From NCBI RefSeq assembly GCF_038002605.1, contig NZ_JBBOCT010000001.1, forward strand, positions 2,232,001 through 2,296,000: DNA of 64,000 nucleotides, read 5' to 3'. The notes beneath the pieces are model-generated. The model saw nothing but the letters and a program-made list of their open reading frames with translations. It was not told where the DNA came from and made no database searches. Both the position numbers and the translations under genes were made by a program. Of the stretch, positions 49,450 through 58,515 are shown in pieces (the first letter of the stretch is position 1; every line of letters starts with the position of its first letter). This DNA comes from Bacillus sp. FSL K6-3431 (GTDB lineage: Bacteria > Bacillota > Bacilli > Bacillales > Bacillaceae_C).

Positions 49450-50861
49450 CTTGTTGAATCCTTATCATAAAAACCATTTTGGACAGATAGCTCTCGATAC
49501 CATTCTCCACTCTTTTTAATTGTCCGCTTGTAGCCATTTTCTAAATCGAGTGATACTAAACCATAACGGTTTTTGTATGCATTTAACCACGACCAATTAT
49601 CTATAAACGTCCAGACATGATATCCTTTTAAATCGACGCCTTCTTCCAATGCTTTATGCATCCATTTCAAATGGTTTTTATAAAAATCAATGCGATAATC
49701 ATCCTGAATTTGACCTTCATCATTAAGAAATCTATCTTCGTTTTCGACGCCCATACCATTTTCTGAAATGAAGCATGGAATATTTCCATAATTCTCTTTC
49801 ACATTTACTAAAATATCATAAATACCTTTTTCATAAATCTCCCATCCGCGATATGGATTCATTTTTCTTCCGGGCATTTCATAATAATCAAAGTAACGTT
49901 CAGGCAAAAATGGAGCATTTAGATTAGGCATATTTTCCTTCGCCTTCACCCGCCTAGGCTGGTAATAATTGATTCCTAATAAATCAACGGTATTATTTGC
50001 AATGAGCTCTAAATCTCCCGCTTCGATATCTGGCATGAAGCCTTCTGTCTTTATTAAATCGACAAGCTCTGTTGGAAACTCGCCTTTTACAAATGGATCT
50101 AAGAACGATCGGTTAAAAAATAAGTCAGCGATAGTTGCGGCTTTGACATCTTCTGGATGATTGCTACGTGGGTAGGATGGCGTCAAATTTAAAATAACAC
50201 CAATTTCACCTTTATGTCCTTTCGCCTTAAATTCTTTCACAGCTTTTGCACTTGCTAGAATGGAATGGAAACCAGCTTGTACAGCTTTCGAAAAATCACA
50301 TTCAGCAGGGTAATGAGCACCATATAAATATTGTTGTTCTACAGGAACAACCGGTTCGTTATGTGTAAACCACTTGTTCACCATCTCGCCAAAAAGCTCA
50401 AAGCAAATAGAAGCATAACGCACATAGGCATCAACTACTTCGCGGCTTTCCCACCCACCTTTTCTTTGCATCACCATCGGCATATCGAAGTGATAAAGAT
50501 TTACAAAAGGTTCCAAATTTTGATCAACCATCTCTTTTAACACATTTTTATAAAATGTAACAGCCTTTTCGTTGACCGCACCATCACCAGTCGGAATAAG
50601 TCTCGACCAAGAGATAGACAGACGGAAGCTATTGTGACCAAGTTCTTTCATTAAAGATATATCCTCTTTATATCGCTCATAAAAATTAGATGTATTTCCG
50701 GGACCAACGCCATTAAAAAAACGATTAGATTCCTCCTGAAACCAATAATCCCAAATATTCTCTCCTTTTCCCTCTAGCGTCGATGCTCCTTCCATTTGCG
50801 TCGCAGATGAAGCAGACCCCCACCAAAAACCGTTTGGAAACTGATAAAATTCTTTATTCAT
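49446..50861 (-). CDS. Glycoside hydrolase family 1 (6-phospho-)beta-glucosidase
   Basis: 471 residues beginning MNKEFYQFPNGFWWGSASSA. GH1 TIM barrel: N-terminal signature FPNGFWWGSASSATQMEG, acid-base Glu in WFTHNEPVV, nucleophile in CFISENGMG, and C-terminal YHVWTFIDNWSWLNAYKNRY. The residues SLDLENGYKRTIKKS after the WSW loop are where phosphate is bound in 6-phospho enzymes; a clear phosphate set is not obvious, so free sugar is possible. AAAGGA lies before ATG 50861; an ATG nine codons earlier lacks a site. Confidence 0.9.
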   Translation of the reverse strand: MNKEFYQFPNGFWWGSASSATQMEGASTLEGKGENIWDYWFQEESNRFFNGVGPGNTSNFYERYKEDISLMKELGHNSFRLSISWSRLIPTGDGAVNEKAVTFYKNVLKEMVDQNLEPFVNLYHFDMPMVMQRKGGWESREVVDAYVRYASICFELFGEMVNKWFTHNEPVVPVEQQYLYGAHYPAECDFSKAVQAGFHSILASAKAVKEFKAKGHKGEIGVILNLTPSYPRSNHPEDVKAATIADLFFNRSFLDPFVKGEFPTELVDLIKTEGFMPDIEAGDLELIANNTVDLLGINYYQPRRVKAKENMPNLNAPFLPERYFDYYEMPGRKMNPYRGWEIYEKGIYDILVNVKENYGNIPCFISENGMGVENEDRFLNDEGQIQDDYRIDFYKNHLKWMHKALEEGVDLKGYHVWTFIDNWSWLNAYKNRYGLVSLDLENGYKRTIKKSGEWYRELSVQNGFYDKDSTR

Positions 50862-50891
50862 ATCAATCAAATCCTTTCTATTCATCATATA

Positions 50892-50939
50892 AAAGGCGAT
50901 GGAAGCTAATTTGCGTGCTGCAATAACCCTATCGCCTTT
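50892..50939 (-). promoter_or_regulatory. Terminator-like hairpin in the GH1 leader
   Basis: AAAGGCGAT (50892-50900) and ATCGCCTTT (50931-50939) pair perfectly; on the minus strand the stem ends in ATCGCCTTTTAT directly before the GH1 gene. A terminator in this place suggests attenuation, as with LicT/BglG RAT sites, or it is the end of a lost gene. The left part AGGGTTATTGC..GCAAATTAGC is only loosely like a RAT sequence. Confidence 0.5.
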
Positions 50940-50989
50940 CTAATCTTCCGAAATAACTTTTATATTAATAGATTACTAACTTATAGTGC

Positions 50990-51190
50990 GTGTTCAAAAA
51001 GCTGCCAAATTAAAAACAAGAAGTTCGAGGCGGCATAGGATGAGGACCAGACTTGCACACGATGTGCTGACCTCTGTGTTTCTCACAGGACGAGAGAGAG
51101 ATCTTAACAGAGGTTCCTTACCTTAGTAGAAGTACCTAATTGCCAACGAAGAAATTCGCCATTTATCATTTGGTGACTTTTTGAGTATTC
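50990..51190. mobile_element. MITE-like repeat, copy 3
   Basis: 201 bp related to copies at 11446 and 16033: TGTTCAAAAAGCTGCCAAAT at the left, GGTGACTTTTTGAGTATTCC at the right, with the internal GCACACGATGTGC and CCTCTGTGTT...AACAGAGG stems. The right end has lost two matching bases. It lies between yesN and the GH1 gene. Confidence 0.82.
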
Positions 51191-51286
51191 CTTTATAGAA
51201 AACCCTTACAATTCTATTATATAAATAAGAAACTGACCATCAAAGTGAACAATACTAAGTTTTACTGTTAAAACTTAAGAAGGGAA

Positions 51287-51319
51287 GAAGCCCCCTGTCG
51301 AAAAACAACTGAGGGCTTC
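51287..51319 (-). terminator. Terminator of yesN
   Basis: GAAGCCC (51287-51293) and GGGCTTC (51313-51319) around a 19-nt loop; on the minus strand followed by TTCCCTTCTT. It lies 7 nt after the yesN stop. Confidence 0.75.
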
Positions 51320-51325
51320 CATTTA

Positions 51326-52831
51326 TTAAATATTTCTCCACTCGGTTGGTGTTGCTCCGACACTTTTCTTGAATTGCTTATAGAAATAGGTTGTATCAGA
51401 ATAACCAACTTGCTTGCCAATATCCCCGGCACGTAAATGTGTATTTTTCAATAATTCCTTCGCTTTTTCCAATCTGTAATGATTAATATACTCGGAAAAT
51501 ACGATTCCTAGTTCTTTTTGAAATAACTGTCCCAGATAAATAGGATTCACGTGAAAACGTTGACTTAATGTCTTTAATGAAAGTTCTTGATCATAATTTG
51601 CGTGCATATACTCCAGAACATTTTGCACAATTGGGCTCCGTGTATCGTTTTGGTTATTAATCGTATGGAGCAGCTCCTCACAGTAATCCTGAAGAACCTC
51701 GGCGATTTGCGTTATATTTGATGCATAAACAAGCTTTTCAATCGATGTTGTATGTCTATAATATTTATCTATTTGCACAGAATAATGGATGTAAGATATT
51801 AAATCGATCGTATATTTTCTAATAACAATATGTGATTTATAATCTTTATTCACGTTTAATCGGTCAAAATATAGTTCGATACCTTTTTCCACATCTTCTT
51901 TAGATGTCATTACACGTTTAGCCATATCAGCCTTATACTCTTGTTGCATCTTTAGTAGTTGCTGCTTATCGATATTCACTTTATCCGAAATCAGCATATT
52001 AGGTGGTAGACACACTTCATACAAGGTTAATTCTCTTGCCTGAATATAACTGTCTTCTAGCTTCTCCATAGATGTGATCGGTTTCCCGGTCGCTAAGTAA
52101 TAATCTCCAGTTTCATCATATGCATGATTTAAATCCTCAGCGAGTTGGCGATTATTATCGGTTAATTCCTCTTCACTCTCTGCTTCAAAAATAATGATCA
52201 ATTCTTGATCTGGATTGTAAAGACATGTCGCTGGATAGTTTACTTCAATATATCTGCGCATTTTTTTGCTCTGTGTTGCATCTGCATCCTTTTTAAAATG
52301 AAGAATCGAAACACTATAATACGGTTTATCCAATCTCATATCATATAGTGCTAGTCTTTCTTGCCATTCGCTTTTTTCAATTTCTCCATTTAAGAGACGC
52401 CATAGTGTATTATCTTTAAGTGTCGTAAATTCCGGATTATGCCGTTCACCGATAAATGTATATAATTTTTGACTAACCGCTTGAATTGTTTTTAATAATT
52501 CTTCTTCATCGACGGGCTTTAGTAAGTAATTTTCAATTCCGAGCCTCATACCTTGTCTTACATATTCGAATTCTTGATAGCCTGATAAAATAATACATGT
52601 AATCTGCGATTGAATTTTTTTAGCATGCTCAATTAATCCAAGGCCGGTCATCTTCGGCATCATAATATCCGTCACGAGTAAATGCACAGTATTTTCTTTT
52701 ATATATGAGAGGGCTTCCTCTCCATCCTGAGCGATAAAAACTACTTCAAAGCCGTAATCTTCCCAATTTATTAAAGCTTGTAATCCTTGTGTTATGATCG
52801 GTTCATCATCTACAAGTAATACTTTATACAT
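51326..52831 (-). CDS. YesN-type response regulator (receiver + AraC domain)
   Basis: 501 residues: receiver with D55 in LLVTDIMMPKMTG, a long middle linker, and an AraC helix-turn-helix pair at the C-terminus (LSLKTLSQRFHVNPIYLGQL and AGDIGKQVGYSDTTYFYKQF). Such regulators respond to carbohydrate oligomers together with YesM and activate ABC operons. Overlaps the kinase gene by 8 nt, so translation is coupled. Target is probably the lplB operon upstream. Confidence 0.92.
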   Translation of the reverse strand: MYKVLLVDDEPIITQGLQALINWEDYGFEVVFIAQDGEEALSYIKENTVHLLVTDIMMPKMTGLGLIEHAKKIQSQITCIILSGYQEFEYVRQGMRLGIENYLLKPVDEEELLKTIQAVSQKLYTFIGERHNPEFTTLKDNTLWRLLNGEIEKSEWQERLALYDMRLDKPYYSVSILHFKKDADATQSKKMRRYIEVNYPATCLYNPDQELIIIFEAESEEELTDNNRQLAEDLNHAYDETGDYYLATGKPITSMEKLEDSYIQARELTLYEVCLPPNMLISDKVNIDKQQLLKMQQEYKADMAKRVMTSKEDVEKGIELYFDRLNVNKDYKSHIVIRKYTIDLISYIHYSVQIDKYYRHTTSIEKLVYASNITQIAEVLQDYCEELLHTINNQNDTRSPIVQNVLEYMHANYDQELSLKTLSQRFHVNPIYLGQLFQKELGIVFSEYINHYRLEKAKELLKNTHLRAGDIGKQVGYSDTTYFYKQFKKSVGATPTEWRNI

Positions 52832-54626
52832 GCCTGTTTCCCCCTATAGGAATAAAAATCGTTACGATGGTTTCTATCATTTCCGTACTTTGAATCGATA
52901 GGCCAAATGGTGGTCCATATTTCAATTTTAAACGTTGATGTACATTTTTCAGACCAATTGATTGTATCACATCACCTTCATCATTAAGGTGGGTCATAAT
53001 TTCTTTTAACCTATCCACCGAAATACCTAAACCATTATCCTTTACATATATCTCGATTTTCCCATCCACTTCCGAGACCTTGATTTCTAAACGATTATCC
53101 GTTTGATCTTTTCTAAATCCATGGACCATATAATTTTCAATGATTGGTTGAAGGATTAATTTTTGAATAGGTACATTCTCGATATCATTAGGAATATCAA
53201 TGATAACTTCTAACTTATTTGGATGATGAAGCTGCATCAATTGTAAATATTGATTAGTATGCTCCAACTCAATGTGTAACGGAACAGTTTCTTTTGATTC
53301 AAGCGTATATCTAAATAATCTTGATAAATGATAAATCATTTTACTAGAAGTTTTTGACCCTTCTATTACTGCAGCCATCCGAATAACTTCTAATGTATTA
53401 AATAAAAAGTGTGGATTAATCTGCGATTGCAACGCTTTCAATTCAGCTTGTTGCTGTTTAATATTTAGTACATAAAACCGATCAATATAATTATTTAATT
53501 CATCAAGCATCGAGTTGAAGCTTAATGCAATCGTGGAAAGTTCATCTTTTTGTTTGAATTCTGGTATACGTACATCTAGATTGCCCCGTTCCACTTCTCG
53601 TATCGAGGAGTCTATTTTATTGATTCTCGACGAGTAATTGCGCATAAATGAATAGGTGATTAATATTGCAATCAGTGTTGAAACTGCGATCATTAGCCAC
53701 ATTGTCCCTCTGACAATCGTTAATTTATTCAGTTCTTTTTCAGGGATTATACCGATGTATGTAAAATCTTTGTTGCCAGCGACCGAGTTCACATAATAGG
53801 TTTCTCCCTCCCATTTCTCAACACTTTCATTCGTTTCCTGTGGGAAACCTTGTATCATTTTCAAAGGAATATTCTTATCATTGGAGGCATATATCACTTT
53901 TCTATCATTATTCAATATAAAAATGGAGGGTTTTGCCTCTGTTTTTCTTTTATTAATAATATTATCTAATCCTTCGGTCGTATAATAAACAGATATCTCT
54001 CCGACTTTATCAAGTGTACTAGGATTATTAATATTGCGTTCAATAGTAAATGTATCTTGTACTTCCCTTAAAGTAGGCCCAACAGATGGAAATGCATCTA
54101 CCCTGTCATGAAAATGAGCGATCGTTGAATAGTCGATAGATTCGTTAACAATGGATTTACTCCAGCGTAGAAAGTTATAAATATATAAATATTCTATCGA
54201 TGGCGTTTCATCAGAACGCAAGCTAACTGCATTCACATCATTACGTTGATCAAAATAAGTATTAAAAAAAGTATTCATATCGCTTGGAACAAAAGAAGGA
54301 CTATCTGCATATCGATCTAATCGATACTTGAGATAATCTTGATATCCATTTTGGAGAGCATAGGCCATATCATTAATTAGTTCATTTTTTCCATAAAGCT
54401 CTCTGATCATAGTCGTTACATCTATTTCTCTTTCATTGAAATAATCATGCACTCTTTCTAATATTCGGGAGTTCAAATCCATTTCTCTTTGGATAATACC
54501 GTCTGAATAGTAATTTGTAATCGTAACGAACAAGACAGAAACTGTCGCTATAATCGTAATCGAGGAAGTTAATAGTAATTTATTAAATATTTTATGCTTA
54601 TATGCAAGTTTTCGCTTGAAGTCCAC
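52824..54626 (-). CDS. YesM-type sensor histidine kinase
   Basis: 600 residues starting at GTG 54626 (GAGGAG 8 nt before). Membrane helices near 17-37 and 300-322 flank an extracellular sensor of about 260 residues; then HAMP, His-kinase domain with QINPHFLFNTLEVIRM (phospho-His) and a HATPase with LILQPIIENYMVHG and DNGLGIS. This is the class that senses sugars or peptides together with YesN. The extracellular ligand is unknown. Confidence 0.92.
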   Translation of the reverse strand: MDFKRKLAYKHKIFNKLLLTSSITIIATVSVLFVTITNYYSDGIIQREMDLNSRILERVHDYFNEREIDVTTMIRELYGKNELINDMAYALQNGYQDYLKYRLDRYADSPSFVPSDMNTFFNTYFDQRNDVNAVSLRSDETPSIEYLYIYNFLRWSKSIVNESIDYSTIAHFHDRVDAFPSVGPTLREVQDTFTIERNINNPSTLDKVGEISVYYTTEGLDNIINKRKTEAKPSIFILNNDRKVIYASNDKNIPLKMIQGFPQETNESVEKWEGETYYVNSVAGNKDFTYIGIIPEKELNKLTIVRGTMWLMIAVSTLIAILITYSFMRNYSSRINKIDSSIREVERGNLDVRIPEFKQKDELSTIALSFNSMLDELNNYIDRFYVLNIKQQQAELKALQSQINPHFLFNTLEVIRMAAVIEGSKTSSKMIYHLSRLFRYTLESKETVPLHIELEHTNQYLQLMQLHHPNKLEVIIDIPNDIENVPIQKLILQPIIENYMVHGFRKDQTDNRLEIKVSEVDGKIEIYVKDNGLGISVDRLKEIMTHLNDEGDVIQSIGLKNVHQRLKLKYGPPFGLSIQSTEMIETIVTIFIPIGGNRHV

Positions 54627-54800
54627 GTTCGTTGCTCCTCATTAAAGTTTGATTAACAATATAATTATTATATCACGTATGAAGTAACGTTGGACTAAGA
54701 ACACTTGTGCCGTGCAAACATTTTTTACTGATTTATAGTTCCTATCATTCTTACCTTTTGCATACATTTGTATATCGTTGCTCATTATTACACAAGAAAG

Positions 54801-54825
54801 CAAGCCGGAAATTCACTCCGGCTTG
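54801..54825 (-). terminator. Terminator after the solute-binding protein gene
   Basis: CAAGCCGGA and TCCGGCTTG arms around AATTCAC; on the minus strand followed by CTTTCTTGT. It lies 13 nt after the lplA-like stop and separates the ABC operon from yesMN. Confidence 0.85.
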
Positions 54826-54837
54826 ACATCCAATATA

Positions 54838-56289
54838 TTAATTATTCTTTTTCCACTCGTCATATTGCTTTTGAATTTCTTCCATTACCTTATCCAAACC
54901 TGCTTCTTTGAATTTTTTGTTTGCTTTAGGCAAATATTCTTCTGGGTCTACTGTTCCAGTTGCCAATGCAGGATAAAATTCTTCTGCTACGTTTGAAATA
55001 GAGGCGATTTCAGATCTTACTGCACTGCTATCAAAATGGAAACCTAAAGTTGGTGCTGGTTTTGATGACTCATTAAATGCTTTGAATGCTTCCCACTTAT
55101 CTGCAGGATCTTCTTCATATAAATAAAGATTGAAGTGATTTCCTAACGAATAAGTTGGCATATTATATCTTTCTACACGAGCTGGAAGGTCTTTAATTGT
55201 ACCATTTTCATTTTTTTCATAGTGAACATCTTCAATACCTTTATCTACTAAATTACGTAGGTACTCATCTGTATTCAATAGATTCACGAATTCCATTACT
55301 TTTTCAGGATTTTCCGATGTAGATGAAATAGCTTGAATCGCTCCTGTTACTGAACTGTTGAAAGTAGTTGGTTCTTCTGCAGGTGTTGAAACTACTTCAT
55401 ATTTTGCGGAACGTGTCCATAATAAATCAGCATACGGCTGTGAATCTCCCATACGAACGAACCAATTTTCTACATCCATAGGCCATGAATCTTTACTTGT
55501 TGCTGCATCAGCCTTAATATATCCGGCTTTATAATAGTTATGCATTGTTTTATATGTTTGCATTGCTAGATCAGACTCAAAGAAATTGATTACTTTGCTT
55601 GTATCTCCTTCAATTGGGAATGCAAATGGCAGTTTACCAGTCATGACATAGTCAAATGGAAGATACGCATTAAATGTTGCGATCGGAGTAATGTCAGATT
55701 CTTTTTCTTTGATTGTTTTAAGCATCGGCTCTAAATCTTCCAAAGTCTTTACTTTACTGATATCGAAATTATATTTATCAACTAAGCGTTTATTAAAAGT
55801 ATAAACAGTTTGTCGGCCTGCTTCTTTATTGGAAGGAATTCCATATAATTCACCATTTACTTTTGCGCCAGCAAGTAAAGCTGGATCAAGCACTTCTTTT
55901 AATTCCTTTCCATGACTATCAAGCAATTTGTCCAATGGTTCAAAAGCACCTTTTTGTGCATCTTGTACATATTTACCACCGCTTGTATATGCCAAGTCGA
56001 AAGGTTCACCGGAAGCAATAATTACTTGCATTTTTTGCTCATAATCGCCCCAGTCAATCTGAGTTAGTTTTACAGTTGCATTAATTTTTTCTTTCGTGTA
56101 TTTATTTACTTCCTCAAATACTTTATCCGTATCTTTTTGCGGCGTTCCAATCGTATACCATAAAATTTCATACGGTTTTTCTCCGCCACCTTTGCTTGTT
56201 TCTTTTTTCTCGTCTTTACCGCAAGCAGCTAGGATCGTACCAATTCCTAATACCATTACAATAAAGAGCATTAATTTCTTCTTCATCAT
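54838..56289 (-). CDS. ABC solute-binding lipoprotein (LplA type)
   Basis: 483 residues with a lipoprotein signal peptide ending LGIGTILAACGKD (lipobox LAAC, Cys 22). The mature part is an extracellular solute-binding family 1 protein with an LplA-like C-terminus (DUF3502-like ALATGTVDPEEYLPKANKKF). It holds the sugar or oligosaccharide at the outer membrane face. AGGGGAG lies before ATG 56289. Third gene of the operon after two permeases. Confidence 0.92.
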   Translation of the reverse strand: MMKKKLMLFIVMVLGIGTILAACGKDEKKETSKGGGEKPYEILWYTIGTPQKDTDKVFEEVNKYTKEKINATVKLTQIDWGDYEQKMQVIIASGEPFDLAYTSGGKYVQDAQKGAFEPLDKLLDSHGKELKEVLDPALLAGAKVNGELYGIPSNKEAGRQTVYTFNKRLVDKYNFDISKVKTLEDLEPMLKTIKEKESDITPIATFNAYLPFDYVMTGKLPFAFPIEGDTSKVINFFESDLAMQTYKTMHNYYKAGYIKADAATSKDSWPMDVENWFVRMGDSQPYADLLWTRSAKYEVVSTPAEEPTTFNSSVTGAIQAISSTSENPEKVMEFVNLLNTDEYLRNLVDKGIEDVHYEKNENGTIKDLPARVERYNMPTYSLGNHFNLYLYEEDPADKWEAFKAFNESSKPAPTLGFHFDSSAVRSEIASISNVAEEFYPALATGTVDPEEYLPKANKKFKEAGLDKVMEEIQKQYDEWKKNN

Positions 56290-56316
56290 TTTCTCCCCTT
56301 TTTACTTTTATTCTAA

Positions 56317-57306
56317 TTATTCTTTCACGCCACCGATAGTTAACCCACTAATGAAGTATTTTTGGAAAAATGGATAGGATACAGCTATCGGTAAAGTGGC
56401 GATTACAACCATGGCCATTTTTGCAGTATCTGCAGGAATCGATGAGAATAAACTCGACTGTGTAGCACTAATTTCGATATTTTGCCTCATGAACTCAAGA
56501 TTACTTTCAATTTTCATCAACAAAGATTGTAACGGTACTAGAGTTGGTTTATCGATAAACAGCAAGGCATTAAACCAATCATTCCAATAACCGAGTGTGC
56601 TAAATAACGCAATTGTCGCAATCCCTGGTAAAGATAAAGGAAAAACAATTTGGAAAAAAGTTCTTAATTCACTGGCCCCGTCAATCCTCGCTGATTCCAA
56701 AATGGATTCTGGAACAGATCTCATAAAGAATGTTCTCATAATGATAATATAGAAGGCATTCATGGAAAGAGGTAAAATTAATGCCCATATGGAATCTTTC
56801 AAGCCTAGAAACTGTGTAGCTACAATATAGAATGGAACCATGCCGCCACCAAAAAGCATTGTAAAGAAGGCAAAGAATGTAAAGAACCTTCTATATTTAA
56901 ATTGTTTTCTTGAAATCGCATAAGCATAAAATGCAATCATCATTACGCTTATGACCGTTCCAACAACAGTAATAAAAATTGTTACACCATATGATTGTAG
57001 CAATTGCTCTTTCATATGCCATAAATATTTGTAAGCCTCAAGACTCCATTTTTCAGGAATAAGCTGATACCCTTTTTTCGCAATTGTCGCTTCATCCGTA
57101 AATGAAATCATGATGACGTAGAAAAATGGAAACAAGCACATGAAAGTAAATATTGCCAAGGCTATATTCATTCCCCAGTTTGTCACTGGATGAAATCCAT
57201 GTGGATCAAATTTCTTTTTTCGTTTACGATTCATTTCACCATTTAATTCACTAGTAGAAAGAGATACTGCTTCAGTAGATGTATTATTCGTTTTTTTACT
57301 TTCCAT
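56317..57306 (-). CDS. ABC permease, LplC/YtcP type
   Basis: 329 residues. A charged N-terminus, then six membrane helices with the BPD_transp_1 loop EAA motif ESILESARIDGASELRTFFQ IVFPLS (EAA---G). The protein is the C-type subunit of LplABC importers. Ribosome site is weak (GGCTGAGACG before ATG 57306). No ATPase gene is present, as usual; a shared MsmX ATPase is expected. Downstream is the lipoprotein gene. Confidence 0.92.
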   Translation of the reverse strand: MESKKTNNTSTEAVSLSTSELNGEMNRKRKKKFDPHGFHPVTNWGMNIALAIFTFMCLFPFFYVIMISFTDEATIAKKGYQLIPEKWSLEAYKYLWHMKEQLLQSYGVTIFITVVGTVISVMMIAFYAYAISRKQFKYRRFFTFFAFFTMLFGGGMVPFYIVATQFLGLKDSIWALILPLSMNAFYIIIMRTFFMRSVPESILESARIDGASELRTFFQIVFPLSLPGIATIALFSTLGYWNDWFNALLFIDKPTLVPLQSLLMKIESNLEFMRQNIEISATQSSLFSSIPADTAKMAMVVIATLPIAVSYPFFQKYFISGLTIGGVKE

Positions 57307-57356
57307 ACGTCTCAGCCGCTATGCGACCTGCCCCCTTTCGTAAATAGGTGATAATA

Positions 57357-58286
57357 TTAAAATAATGCATTTTCTTCGTCTATTTTCTTAACGATATAGT
57401 TTGTCAGAAGGACGAGAACCAATCCTACAAATGACTGATATAACCCTGCTGCCGTACTCATGCCTATATCGCCCAACGTCATAAGACCGCGATAGACAAA
57501 GGTATCAATTGTGTTTGTAACAGAATATAGCGCCCCCGAATCTCTAGGTAATTGATAGAATAGCCCGAAATCGGAGTTGAAAATTTTCCCTACGTTTAAT
57601 ATTGTCAGTATCACAATTAGTGGGGTAATCATCGGAAGGGTTACGTGGCGAATTTGCTGCCACTTTGTCGCACCATCTATCATTGCTGCCTCATAATACG
57701 TTTTATCAATTCCGACAATTGCGGCTAGATAAACGATACTCCCGTATCCGACACCTTTCCACATACTCATAAATATAATGATGAATGGCCAATATTTAGG
57801 TTCGTTATACCAGGAGATAGCTTCAATGCCGAACCAATCCAAGATGTTATTCATTAATCCTCTGTCGGCACTCAAGAAGGTGAAAACAAAATAACTGACG
57901 ATAACCCAAGAAAGAAAATGGGGAAATAACATTCCTGTTTGGTATACTTTCGCTAGTTTCTTATTAGCCAGTTCACTTAAAATGATTGCTACTGCGACTG
58001 CCAAAACCAGTCCTATGACAATGAATACTAGATTGTACAATATTGTATTTCTTGTAATTACAAATGCACTATCTGTGCTAAATAGATATTTGAAATTGTC
58101 AAATCCAACCCATTCACTATTAAATACACTGGCGAAAAATCCATCTCGTGATATACGAAAATCCTTAAATGCGATGACTGTACCAAACATCGGCAAATAG
58201 GAAAATAGTAGAAACCAAATAGTACCAGGAAGTACCATAAGGAGCCATATACGATTATTTATTAGGTCTTTTAATATCTTCTTCAA
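57357..58286 (-). CDS. ABC permease, LplB type
   Basis: About 309 residues with six membrane helices and the EAA motif YYEAAMIDGATKWQQIRHVT. B-type partner of the permease downstream (51-nt gap). Start: AAAGGAGG followed by TTG 58286 is preferred over ATG 58310, which lies upstream of that ribosome site and would add eight residues (MQRRSTRK). First gene of the operon, preceded by a candidate cre and -10. Confidence 0.9.
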   Translation of the reverse strand: MKKILKDLINNRIWLLMVLPGTIWFLLFSYLPMFGTVIAFKDFRISRDGFFASVFNSEWVGFDNFKYLFSTDSAFVITRNTILYNLVFIVIGLVLAVAVAIILSELANKKLAKVYQTGMLFPHFLSWVIVSYFVFTFLSADRGLMNNILDWFGIEAISWYNEPKYWPFIIIFMSMWKGVGYGSIVYLAAIVGIDKTYYEAAMIDGATKWQQIRHVTLPMITPLIVILTILNVGKIFNSDFGLFYQLPRDSGALYSVTNTIDTFVYRGLMTLGDIGMSTAAGLYQSFVGLVLVLLTNYIVKKIDEENALF

Positions 58287-58314
58287 TTTCCTTGTCGACC
58301 TCCTTTGCATATAT

Positions 58315-58341
58315 TGTAAACACTTTCATACTCTTATTATA
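58315..58341 (-). promoter_or_regulatory. Candidate -10 and cre site of the ABC operon
   Basis: On the minus strand TATAAT (58341-58336) is followed 7 nt later by TGAAAGTGTTTACA (58328-58315), one mismatch from the CcpA cre consensus TGWAANCGNTNWCA. The cre would overlap the transcription start, a repressing position. No good -35 is seen, fitting a promoter that needs an activator such as YesN. Confidence 0.6.
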
Positions 58342-58410
58342 AAAAACGTGTAAGCCTATTCATAGTTGACTTATTTGAGTTTAACTGGACAAATTAAATG
58401 AGCCTTGTAA

Positions 58411-58453
58411 TAACGAAGGAGCCAGCTCAAATTTAAGCTAGCTCCTTCGTATT
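58411..58453 (-). terminator. Terminator of the MFS gene
   Basis: ACGAAGGAGC-AGCT and AGCT-GCTCCTTCGT arms around AAATTTA; on the minus strand followed by TATTAC. 65 nt after the MFS stop. Confidence 0.85.
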
Positions 58454-58515
58454 AATTATTTGTGTATAGTAATAAAGAATGCACTTCCTATGGACTATTG
58501 TAAATAGCAAGCTAT

